Source: Betaproteobacteria bacterium
GTDB lineage: Bacteria > Pseudomonadota > Gammaproteobacteria > Burkholderiales > SG8-41
DNA: 10,292 nt
Assembly (NCBI GenBank): GCA_021300125.1
Contig: JAJTHX010000229.1
Span: 1 to 10,292 of the forward strand
Direction of reading: 5' to 3'
Part shown: positions 1-6,349 of the stretch, in pieces
Numbering within the stretch: position 1 is the stretch's first letter
Layout: every line of letters starts with the position of its first letter
Notes under the pieces: generated by a model
The model's input: the letters and a program-made list of their open reading frames with translations, nothing else
Told to the model about the DNA's origin: nothing
Databases searched by the model: none
Made by a program: the position numbers and the translations under genes

Positions 1-1438
1 GCGCGAGGCCGCCGCCCGCGCCGTTGACGTTGATCGGCGCATTGATGTGTACGTTGCGCCAGGCGGAGAGCGTGAGTTTCTTGTCGCTGGACCAGGTCAC
101 GCTGTCGTTGACGAAGATATCGCCGTTGCCGCTGCTGCTGCCGGTGCCGCAGGTGGCGTTGGTGCAGGACACGCTGGCATCGAGGGTCTGGATGGTGACG
201 TTGTTCGAGGCCAGCGCGGTGCCGAGCGCGCTACCAGTGATGTCGCCGTTGGCGGCGGCGATGGTGAAGTCATAGGGATCCAGCAACCACTGGCCGGTGA
301 CGCCAAAGGGCGCGCGGGTGTCGATCACTGCGCTGTCGGCGATCCTGAGCCGGTTGGCGCTGGTTTCAATGAAGCCGCCGTTGCCGGACTGGCTGCCGCC
401 ACGGGCGCTGATGCTGCCGGATACGTCGGTGCGGCTCGACGGGTTGGCGAGATCGGCGATGACAATGACTTCGCCGCCGCGGCCGTTGGTGCCGGCGTTG
501 GCACTGATGCTGCCGCTGTGGTTGATGTTGTGGCTCGCGGTGAGGCGGACCACACCGCCGTCGGTGGTGATGCCGTTAGCTTCGATGCTGCCACTGTTGA
601 GCGCACGGCCGAGCAACTCGCGCGCCGACTGCGCGCTCATGATCACGGTGCCACCATCAACCTGGATCAGGTGGCGGTTCTCGACCAGGGTGTTGATCGC
701 GGCCTTGTCGACCTGGATGCTGATCTGGTTGTGGCCGGCGATGTGGAGTGTGACGGCGTCACCGGCAGCCAGTGCGGCGGTGCCCATGCGCGCGGTGATG
801 ATCCCCTCGTTGCGCACTTCGGGTGCAAGCAAGGCAACGTATTGCGCGGCAATACTGCCCTGGTTGGTCACGCCAGCGGTGCTGCCATCGCGGGTGAAGC
901 GGTAGTTGCCCGAGAGAAAGTCATCGTTGCGGATGTTCATCGTGCTGGCGACCAGGCCGGCGACATCGACCTGGGCGCCCGGGGCAAACAGCACACCGTT
1001 GGGGTTGACCAGGAACACCTGGCCGTTGGCGCTCAAGCGGCCGTAGATGGCGGAGGGATCGGGGCCGGTGACGCGATTCAGGGCAACGGCGCTGGCATTG
1101 GGTTGCTGGAAGTTGACGGCAGCCTGGGCGCCGATATTGAAGCTCTGCCAGTTGAGGATGGCTTTTTGGGTGGCTTGCTGGATGTTGAGTTGGTTACCTG
1201 CCTGGTTGATCGCGGCCTGGCCGGCGATCACCTGGCCACCGGTGGGCAGGGCATTGACCGGTGGTGCCGGAGGTGCGGCGTTGAGGCCGGTGGCGAGCAA
1301 GGCACCGCTGATCAAAGCGCTGAAGCGGGCGCCGCCGACGCGGCCGCTGCTGCGCTTGCCCCGGCTGCGCACATGTTCGTGGGTCACAACCCAGGCCTGT
1401 TGATGTTCGCTCCAGATCAGGCGGTAGGTTTTATTCAT
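1..1438 (-). CDS. TpsA exoprotein (filamentous haemagglutinin/HMW-type), N-terminal part, cut by window edge
   Basis: Secreted partner of a two-partner secretion system, probably a large surface adhesin; 479 codons are visible without a stop and the 3' end lies outside the window. The ATG at 1438 opens an extended signal peptide region (MNKTYRLIWSEHQQAWVV), followed by basic residues and a hydrophobic core at about 39-54. The TPS secretion domain follows, about 63-200, with NFQQPNASAVALNRV at 109-123 and the hallmark FLVNPNGVLF around NPNG 145-148. Next come haemagglutinin-type beta-helix repeats (GSIEANG, SGSIS, GSISARGG) and a GGFIET...WLLDPYDF segment (WLLDPYDF at 384-391) that recalls the Haemophilus HMW adhesins. 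An AGAGG ribosome site lies 8 nt before the ATG. It follows tpsB by 85 bp and should cross the outer membrane through that protein. Two cysteines, 425 and 430, are present. Its function beyond TPS export is inferred. Confidence 0.93.
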   Translation of the reverse strand, partial: MNKTYRLIWSEHQQAWVVTHEHVRSRGKRSSGRVGGARFSALISGALLATGLNAAPPAPPVNALPTGGQVIAGQAAINQAGNQLNIQQATQKAILNWQSFNIGAQAAVNFQQPNASAVALNRVTGPDPSAIYGRLSANGQVFLVNPNGVLFAPGAQVDVAGLVASTMNIRNDDFLSGNYRFTRDGSTAGVTNQGSIAAQYVALLAPEVRNEGIITARMGTAALAAGDAVTLHIAGHNQISIQVDKAAINTLVENRHLIQVDGGTVIMSAQSARELLGRALNSGSIEANGITTDGGVVRLTASHNINHSGSISANAGTNGRGGEVIVIADLANPSSRTDVSGSISARGGSQSGNGGFIETSANRLRIADSAVIDTRAPFGVTGQWLLDPYDFTIAAANGDITGSALGTALASNNVTIQTLDASVSCTNATCGTGSSSGNGDIFVNDSVTWSSDKKLTLSAWRNVHINAPINVNGAGGGLA

Positions 1439-1523
1439 GTGCAGCGCCTCTGTAAAAAAAGCCTGTTTTTGGCAGGTGGAGGGTAACGATTGAGCGACTA
1501 AAAACTGAATCAGCAATCACGGG

Positions 1524-3221
1524 TTAAAACCGCAGCGCGAGGCTGGCCCAAAGCCGCGGATTGTTTTTGCGGCCGTCACTATTTCTGCCGTTGGCATCGC
1601 GCCCGGGGTTGTTGCCGATGGGCGCAGCCAGGGTCAGGCCGAGGCTGGTGTTGTCACGCACCTGCCAGTTCAACGCAACACCGCCACCGGAAAGTGTGTA
1701 GCGGTTGGGGGTGACGGTGCCACCCGGCGGCAGGGTATGGTTGACGGTGATCTGGCCGCTGTCGAGAAAAGCGGTGGCGCTCAGTTGATCACTCAGGCGA
1801 CGCTGCAAATTGAGGTTGAGCAACCAGCCTTCGTCGCCAAAGGCTTCGCCGGTGGGATAGGCCCGCACACCGTTGATGCCGCCCAGACCGAAGCGCTCGG
1901 AGGAGTCGAGGTTGTCGTTGGCGAGCTGACCGCGCATCGCGGCATTCAGCGTCCAGTTCTGCGCTACGTTGTAGAAAGCGCCGAGGTTGTAGCTCCATTT
2001 GCTGAAACCGCCCTGGGTGCGGCGGCCAGCCTGGTCGGCGGCGAGCGCGCCGGCATTCCGCTGGTCGCTGTCGCCGCTGGTGAAATTCAGGCCATAACTC
2101 ATCACCAGCGACAGCGACGGCAGCACCTCAAAGCCGTTCACCCCCACGCTCGCCACCCGCACCAAGCGGTTGCCGGTTTCGCCGGCGACGGTTTCATCGA
2201 CCAGGCGCTTGTGGTCGGCATTGGCGGTGAGGTTGATGGTGCGCGCGGCGAGCCGGACCAGCGGATAACTCGCATTGACGCCATAAGTCTCGGCGTTACC
2301 CTTGGAGGACAGCGCACTGAAGCTCTGCTGCACCAGCCGGTATTCGAGGTAGGACGCGTTGACCCCGAGGCGCAGCCCGCTGTTGCCCAACGCGAGGCTG
2401 TAGTCGGCGCGGCCAAAGTGGCTGCCTTCGCTGACATTGAGCAGGAAGGTTGCCGAATCAAAACGGCCGGTCGGATTGTTGAGGCTGAGAATGCCGGTGG
2501 TCTGCCAGACACCGCTGCCACGCGAAGCATGGTTGTTGACGGCAAGGCTAAGGCTGGTCAGTGGCGTGTCTTCGGCGTTGACGTTCAGATCGCTCACCCG
2601 GGGGTCTTTGCCGGGAGAGAGTGTGACGTTGACTTCGGCGCCGGGCTGATCGTTCAGGATGTTGAGCGCCTCGCCCAGTGCCTCGATGCTCATCGGCGCA
2701 CCGGCAGGCAGGCGGTTTTCGATGAAGGCCTGCACACGGGCCGCATCAATGCGCTCACCCTCGCGCTTGACATTCACGTTGCCGCGGATGCCTTCGACGA
2801 CACGGAATTCGACCACGCCGCCCTTGATCTCCTGCTCCGGCAGAATCACGCGCGCGAGGTAACCGCGTTCGGCGTAATAACCGATCAGCAGCAGGCTTGC
2901 AGCGCGCAGTTGCGAGAAACTGAGTTCGCGACCGATGATGCCCTTGAGCTGCGCGGCGAGTTCGGCTTCAGGAATCAGGGTGGCGCCGCTGATGCGTACA
3001 CCATTGACGAGTATGCGCGGACCGGCGTCGCCGGCCGGCGCAGCAGGTTGCTCGGCAGCCGGGGGCTTGCGCGCCGGCGCTTGCGGGACCGGGGGTTTGG
3101 GTTGTTCTTGCAGTAGCCGGCCGGCGTCGGGCGCGGTCTGGGCTTGTGCGAGGCAGGGAAGGAATACGGTCAGCAGACCGCAGATGACGGCATGTACAGG
3201 AACATCGAAACGGCGCTGCAA
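1524..3221 (-). CDS. TpsB outer-membrane two-partner secretion transporter (FhaC/ShlB/HecB family)
   Basis: A 565-residue Omp85-superfamily pore that recognises the TPS domain of its partner in the periplasm and threads it to the cell surface. Visible parts in order: signal peptide 1-28 ending in AQAQ; Pro/Ala-rich linker about 35-67; POTRA 1 about 69-144 (ILVNGVRISGATLIPEAEL through VVEFRVVEG); POTRA 2 about 145-205; then a beta-barrel from about 215 to the terminal Phe565 (LWASLALRF), as expected for an outer-membrane protein. The L6 loop signature reads GGINGVRAYPTGE, with VRAY at 452-455 where the family usually has VRGY. The start is a TTG at 3221 with AGGGGG about 6 nt upstream. The reading frame stays open upstream to 3389 but holds no ATG, GTG or TTG there, and this start places the signal peptide correctly. 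tpsA follows after 85 bp, probably in the same transcript. Confidence 0.95.
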   Translation of the reverse strand: MQRRFDVPVHAVICGLLTVFLPCLAQAQTAPDAGRLLQEQPKPPVPQAPARKPPAAEQPAAPAGDAGPRILVNGVRISGATLIPEAELAAQLKGIIGRELSFSQLRAASLLLIGYYAERGYLARVILPEQEIKGGVVEFRVVEGIRGNVNVKREGERIDAARVQAFIENRLPAGAPMSIEALGEALNILNDQPGAEVNVTLSPGKDPRVSDLNVNAEDTPLTSLSLAVNNHASRGSGVWQTTGILSLNNPTGRFDSATFLLNVSEGSHFGRADYSLALGNSGLRLGVNASYLEYRLVQQSFSALSSKGNAETYGVNASYPLVRLAARTINLTANADHKRLVDETVAGETGNRLVRVASVGVNGFEVLPSLSLVMSYGLNFTSGDSDQRNAGALAADQAGRRTQGGFSKWSYNLGAFYNVAQNWTLNAAMRGQLANDNLDSSERFGLGGINGVRAYPTGEAFGDEGWLLNLNLQRRLSDQLSATAFLDSGQITVNHTLPPGGTVTPNRYTLSGGGVALNWQVRDNTSLGLTLAAPIGNNPGRDANGRNSDGRKNNPRLWASLALRF

Positions 3222-3400
3222 GTGCTGCCCCCTGTGGCTGACGGTGGATACACAGAAGCTCTGCGAACCATCCGCCCTGCAGCCCCTAGTTCTTCTTGCG
3301 CGGGGCGCCTTCCCCCCCCCCCTTGGTCGGGAGGACAGTCTGGATCCGTTATCACGAATCGCCCCTTTTTTTAATTTCCACGGAATTTATGACAAATTAC
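3219..3400 (-). promoter_or_regulatory. tpsB leader with SD-preceded GTG mini-ORF
   Basis: The leader of tpsB contains a GTG at 3355 preceded by GGGG at 3365-3362 with 6-nt spacing, opening a 61-codon frame that runs across the G11 tract and the tpsB TTG and stops at 3170. It matches no protein family I know and its codons look like non-coding sequence, so I treat it as a possible regulatory leader ORF, not a gene. Its frame relation to tpsB depends on the G-tract length. Confidence 0.3.
3312..3322. repeat. C11/G11 homopolymer tract in tpsB leader
   Basis: Eleven consecutive C on the plus strand (G on the tpsB sense strand), 91-101 bp upstream of the tpsB TTG. Tracts of this length are prone to slipped-strand mispairing and are known phase-variation elements for surface structures, for example poly-C tracts in Bordetella fim promoters and bvgS. 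Here it lies downstream of the promoter candidate, hence probably in the 5' untranslated leader. Tract length may also be misread by sequencing. Confidence 0.9.
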
Positions 3401-3412
3401 CGGCGACATCAA
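3384..3412 (-). promoter_or_regulatory. Candidate tpsBA promoter with inverted repeat over the -10
   Basis: On the minus strand TTGATG (3412-3407) and TAAATT (3389-3384) are separated by exactly 17 bp; each hexamer matches the sigma-70 consensus at 4 of 6 positions. The region is strikingly AT-rich against the GC-rich surroundings. An inverted repeat, AATTT-gtcat-AAATT (3398-3384), covers the -10 and could be an operator for an unidentified regulator. Transcription would begin near 3377. This is a motif reading only. Confidence 0.35.
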
Positions 3413-3599
3413 ACAAAAAAGTCACGTTTTTCAAGGTGATGCGGCAGACGCTGCGCGGATCGGCGCCCGGATCACTGGCCTGTCTGCTCTGAGCACCGGA
3501 CGCGCGTTGCGCGCATGCGCCAGATCCAGCCGATTCAGAAAGCCCGGCGTCAATGCTGGCCGCTGGCAGCAAAAATAAATAAAAATCAAATACTTGGTT

Positions 3600-3622
3600 G
3601 ATGGCGCTGAATCCAGCCCATC
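3600..3622 (-). terminator. Terminator-like hairpin after btuF
   Basis: Thirteen bases past the btuF stop the minus strand can fold GATGG-GCTG-gatt-CAGC-(g)-CCATC, a 9-bp stem with one bulged base and a 4-nt loop. The U-rich stretch starts only about 10 nt later (TTTGATTTTTATTTATTTTT) instead of directly at the stem, so it is an imperfect intrinsic terminator. It would separate btuF from the tpsBA unit. Confidence 0.42.
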
Positions 3623-3634
3623 ACCAGAACAGGG

Positions 3635-4522
3635 TCATCGCGGGCCGCTCCGCGCGGCGTCCAGGTGCGTGCACACCTGCCGTGCCGCCTCGAGGATGCG
3701 CGGCGTCGGCCGCTGGATGAGATCGGCCGGGATGTAGTGCGCGGGCCAGCGGTTCATCGGCGGGGGCTGGGTACCCCAGCGGGCCGCGAAATCCTGCGGG
3801 CGGTCGGCCGAAGTGCCGCCGAGCACGAGGTCGGGGCGCGCGGCGATCAGCGCCTCGCGCGAGACTTCCGGCGTCAGCGGGCGCTCGCCGCCGAAGACAT
3901 TGACGCCGCCGCACAGCGCGATGATCTCGCCGATGAGGTGGCGGTCGCTGACGGTCATGCGCGGACGATCCCAGATTTCGTAGAACACGCGCGGGGGTTT
4001 GCCTTCGCTGCGGCGCTGGCGCATCGCGGACAGCCCGGCGGCAAAGGCTTCGCGCTCGGCCCGCGCGGCTTCGGTGCGGCCGGCGAGCCGGGCAATGGCC
4101 GCGAGGTTGACAGCAATGTCATCAAGGCGCCCCGCCGCGGCGACAAACACCGGCAGCCCCGCGCGTTCGATGCGCGCGATGGCCTCCCGGGGCGTGCCGC
4201 TGTCCCAGGCCAGCACCAGGTCGGCGCGCAGCGCGAGCATGCGTTCAAGGTCGAAGTGGTGCGCGTCGCTGACCACCGGCAGGGCGCGCGCCTCGGGCGG
4301 ATGATCACTGAAGCGCGCGACCCCCACGACACGATCGCCCGCCGCCGCAGCGAAGGCGAGCTCGGTCAGGTGCGGCGCCAGGGCCACGATGCGCTGCGCC
4401 GGCTGCGCGAGGCGGACCGTGCGGCCGCGCGCATCGGTGGCCTCGACCGGCGCTGCGGATGACGGGGTTGCAGCAGCCAGCCCGCACAGCACAAGCGCGG
4501 CGCAGCTCCACAGGATTTTCAT
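3635..4522 (-). CDS. btuF: BtuF-like periplasmic cobalamin-binding protein
   Basis: A 295-residue periplasmic substrate-binding protein of the BtuF/FecB clamp type, which binds vitamin B12 or a related corrinoid and hands it to a BtuCD-type ABC importer. Signal peptide 1-24 (MKILWSCAALVLCGLAAATP, cleavage near SSA-AP). The mature protein opens with the family pattern RIVALAPHLTELAFAAAAGD (44-63) and has DLVLAWDSG at 101-109, ALCGGVNVFGG at 202-212, EVSREALIAARPDLVL at 219-234 and RPTPRILEAARQVC at 271-284. Cys204 and Cys284 sit where E. coli BtuF forms its disulfide (183-259), which supports B12 over iron-siderophore specificity. It starts with ATG; no good ribosome site is visible because a terminator hairpin lies just upstream. 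No btuC, btuD or btuB lies in the window, so partners must be elsewhere. It lies 50 bp downstream of the cNMP-binding gene. The ligand is inferred from resemblance. Confidence 0.88.
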   Translation of the reverse strand: MKILWSCAALVLCGLAAATPSSAAPVEATDARGRTVRLAQPAQRIVALAPHLTELAFAAAAGDRVVGVARFSDHPPEARALPVVSDAHHFDLERMLALRADLVLAWDSGTPREAIARIERAGLPVFVAAAGRLDDIAVNLAAIARLAGRTEAARAEREAFAAGLSAMRQRRSEGKPPRVFYEIWDRPRMTVSDRHLIGEIIALCGGVNVFGGERPLTPEVSREALIAARPDLVLGGTSADRPQDFAARWGTQPPPMNRWPAHYIPADLIQRPTPRILEAARQVCTHLDAARSGPR

Positions 4523-4524
4523 TG

Positions 4525-4558
4525 GAAAAACAGGCCGTGGGCGCCACTGCCAACGGCC
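4525..4558 (-). terminator. Intrinsic terminator between cNMP-binding gene and btuF
   Basis: On the minus strand GGCCGT-t-GGC-agtggc-GCC-c-ACGGCC (4558-4533) folds into a 6-bp plus 3-bp GC-rich stem interrupted by one mismatch, followed by TGTTTTTCC with five T at 4530-4526. It begins 15 nt past the stop of the cNMP-binding gene. The T run ends only 3 nt before the btuF ATG, so the same element would also affect btuF expression. Confidence 0.62.
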
Positions 4559-4572
4559 GGAGCCGCCGAGGA

Positions 4573-5145
4573 TCAGCGCGGCTCCGCCATGTAGCGCATC
4601 AGCTTCGCGCTGGTCTGGCGCAGGCGCAGCGAAAGCATGGTTACCATCTTGACCAGGATCTTGGAGCCCAGGCCGGAGTGGTCAAGGATGATCTTGGCCA
4701 TGCTGTCGCGGGTGAGCACGGCAAAGGTGGTCGGCTGCGAGGCCATGCAGGTGGCGAAGCGGGGCTCGCCGTCGATCATCGACATTTCGCCCAGCGTCAT
4801 GCCGGGACCGGCGGTGGTCATGTGCTGCTGATCGCCGCGGTGGTTTTTCTTGAGGATGTCGATCTCGCCGCCGACGATGAGCAACATGAAGTCGCCTTCA
4901 TCGCCCTCCCGGATGATGATCTCGCCAGGCTGGGCGCGGTAGACCTCCATGTAGCCGGCCATGGAGGAGATGTCCTCGCGCGAGAACTCGGTAAAGAACT
5001 GCGACTTGCCGACCAGCCCGAAAATCTCCGCAGCGATCGCGGTGCCGGCGCCGACGCGCTCGAGCTTGGCAAGGTTACCCTGGTCGGAGACGGGCAGCCG
5101 CTCGGCAGCTGCGGCGTCATCGTGCATGTCCATGTCCAGTGCCAT
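4573..5145 (-). CDS. Stand-alone cyclic nucleotide-binding domain protein, no DNA-binding domain
   Basis: A 190-residue cytoplasmic protein consisting of one cNMP-binding beta-roll, about residues 41-155 (IFGLVGKSQFFTEFSREDI, then PGEIIIREGDEGDFMLLIVG), and a C-terminal helix to 190. The phosphate-binding cassette reads GEMSMIDGEPRFAT at 119-132; Glu120 and Arg129, the residues that hold the ribose and phosphate of cAMP or cGMP in CRP/PKA proteins, are both present, so nucleotide binding is plausible. The helix-turn-helix that follows this domain in CRP/FNR regulators is absent: the protein ends at 190 right after the hinge helix. The first 40 residues are unstructured-looking and acidic. ATG start with AAGGCGG about 7 nt upstream. 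It lies 57 bp after aroG and is followed by an intrinsic terminator. The output is unknown; it may act through a protein partner. Confidence 0.88.
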   Translation of the reverse strand: MALDMDMHDDAAAAERLPVSDQGNLAKLERVGAGTAIAAEIFGLVGKSQFFTEFSREDISSMAGYMEVYRAQPGEIIIREGDEGDFMLLIVGGEIDILKKNHRGDQQHMTTAGPGMTLGEMSMIDGEPRFATCMASQPTTFAVLTRDSMAKIILDHSGLGSKILVKMVTMLSLRLRQTSAKLMRYMAEPR

Positions 5146-5202
5146 AGTGGTCCGCCTTTGCGCGAAATCCGTTGCTGGCGCCGGAAACAGTGCCCGGCGG
5201 CC

Positions 5203-6273
5203 TCAGTCCTTGCTCACCGCGCTGAGCCGGCGCTTGCGCACGCCCTCGGCGAGGTCTTCCAGCACGCCGCGGCTTTCTTCCCAGCCGATGCAGCCGTCGG
5301 TGATGCTCACCCCATAGGCCAGCGGCTTGCCCGGCACCAGGTCCTGGCGCCCGGCCTTGAGGTGGCTTTCCACCATCACGCCGAAAATGCGCTCGTCGCC
5401 CGCGGCGACCTGGTTGGCAACATCCTTGGCCACATCCACCTGCTTCTCCGGCTTCTTGCTGCTGTTGCTGTGGCTGAAGTCGATCATGATGCGCGCAGGA
5501 ATGCCGGCTTCGGCGAGGCCCTTGCCGGCGGCATCGACATTCGCAGCGTCATAGTTCGGCGCCTTGCCGCCGCGCAGGATGACGTGGCAGTCCTCGTTGC
5601 CGGTGGTCGAGACAATGGCGGAATGGCCGGCCTTGGTCACCGACAGGAAATGGTGCGGGGCCTGCGCCGCACGGATCGCGTCAATCGCGATCTTGATGTT
5701 GCCGTCGGTGCCGTTCTTGAACCCGACCGGGCAGGACAGCCCCGAAGCGAGCTCGCGATGGATCTGCGATTCGGTGGTGCGTGCGCCGATCGCGCCCCAG
5801 GACACCAGATCGGCGATGTACTGCGGCGTGATCATGTCGAGGAACTCGCAGCCCACCGGCATGCCGGTTTCGTTGAGTTCAAGCAGCAGCTGGCGGGCGA
5901 TGCGCAGGCCTTCGTTGATCTGGTAGCTGCCGTCGAGCTTGGGGTCGTTGATGAGGCCCTTCCAGCCGACGGTGGTGCGCGGTTTCTCGAAATACACGCG
6001 CATCACGACCAGCAGGTCGGCGGCGAGTTTTTTCTTGGCTTCGAACAGCTTGCCGGCGTATTCCTTGGCGGCCTTGACATCGTGCACCGAGCACGGACCC
6101 ATGATCACCAGCAGGCGGTCGTCGGCGCCGTGCAGGATGCGGTGGATTTCCTGGCGCGCCTGGAAGGTGGTGTCGGCGGCTTTTTCGGTCAGCGGAAACT
6201 CGCGCAGCAGGTGCGTGGGCGGGGCGAGTTCCTTGATTTCCTTGATCCGCAGGTCGTCAGTACGGTGCAGCAT
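5203..6273 (-). CDS. aroG: 3-deoxy-7-phosphoheptulonate synthase, class I (AroG type)
   Basis: Cytoplasmic DAHP synthase, which joins phosphoenolpyruvate and erythrose 4-phosphate in the first step of the shikimate pathway. The 356 residues match the length of E. coli AroG, with nearly the same numbering. Visible motifs: IMGPCSVHD with the metal-ligand Cys61, RVYFEKPRTTVGWKGL at 92-107, GARTTESQIHRELASGLS at 163-180, GFKNGTDG at 184-191, SVTKAGHSAIV at 211-221, and IDFSHSNSSK at 264-273. Pro150, Leu175, Leu179, Ser180 and Phe209, which line the phenylalanine pocket in E. coli AroG, are all present, so a Phe-sensitive type is likely (inference). ATG start; the ribosome site is weak (AAGAG about 10 nt upstream). 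It has its own promoter candidate between it and tldD. The cNMP-binding gene follows after 57 bp. Confidence 0.96.
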   Translation of the reverse strand: MLHRTDDLRIKEIKELAPPTHLLREFPLTEKAADTTFQARQEIHRILHGADDRLLVIMGPCSVHDVKAAKEYAGKLFEAKKKLAADLLVVMRVYFEKPRTTVGWKGLINDPKLDGSYQINEGLRIARQLLLELNETGMPVGCEFLDMITPQYIADLVSWGAIGARTTESQIHRELASGLSCPVGFKNGTDGNIKIAIDAIRAAQAPHHFLSVTKAGHSAIVSTTGNEDCHVILRGGKAPNYDAANVDAAGKGLAEAGIPARIMIDFSHSNSSKKPEKQVDVAKDVANQVAAGDERIFGVMVESHLKAGRQDLVPGKPLAYGVSITDGCIGWEESRGVLEDLAEGVRKRRLSAVSKD

Positions 6274-6324
6274 AAATTAGTGACTCTTTCGATTAGGTTT
6301 CTCTAAATCTTTTAAAAACAAGGC

Positions 6325-6330
6325 ATTATA
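6325..6330 (-). promoter_or_regulatory. -10 box (TATAAT) of aroG promoter
   Basis: A perfect TATAAT on the minus strand (6330-6325) lies 52 bp before the aroG ATG in the AT-rich 76-bp gap after tldD. No good -35 stands 16-18 bp upstream because the sequence there is GC-rich tldD 3' end, so the promoter may need an activator. A second, weaker pair TTGTTT...CCTAAT lies just downstream. Transcription would begin near 6318, giving a leader of about 45 nt. Confidence 0.5.
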
Positions 6331-6349
6331 AACGATTGCAGGGCGGCGG

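Larger units (their letters stand above)
3223..3634. other. Gene-free stretch between btuF and tpsB
   Basis: A stretch of about 410 bp without a recognisable gene. From right to left it holds a terminator-like hairpin (3622-3600) with T-rich sequence behind it (to about 3571), a GC-rich part of no recognisable function (3420-3570), an AT-rich promoter candidate with inverted repeats (3384-3412), a second small palindrome TTCC-AC-GGAA (3376-3385), and the G11 leader. Short frames on both strands here show no signal peptide, domain or family resemblance. Confidence 0.7.

Noticed and set aside
47..1486. Long plus-strand open frame (479 codons)
   Set aside because: It is antisense to the tpsA reading frame, which has clear ESPR and TPS-domain motifs; the plus-strand product is Gly/Ala/Val/Asp-rich low-complexity sequence of no family, as GC-rich codon bias produces.
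1737..3116. Long plus-strand open frame (459 codons)
   Set aside because: Antisense shadow of tpsB; no signal peptide, domain or ribosome site, and tpsB itself is unmistakable.
3501..3518. GCGC-rich near-palindrome in the btuF-tpsB gap
   Set aside because: Alternating GC sequence in a GC-rich genome easily pairs with itself; no T run, promoter or second copy seen.
5179..5199. Hairpin CGCCGG-9 nt-CCGGCG between aroG and the cNMP-binding gene as a terminator
   Set aside because: No T run follows on either strand, so an intrinsic terminator is not supported; chance GC-rich pairing is likely.
4459..6306. Long plus-strand open frame (615 codons)
   Set aside because: Runs antisense across three good genes and their gaps (btuF start, cNMP-binding gene, aroG); His/Ala/Gly/Val-rich and unlike any family.
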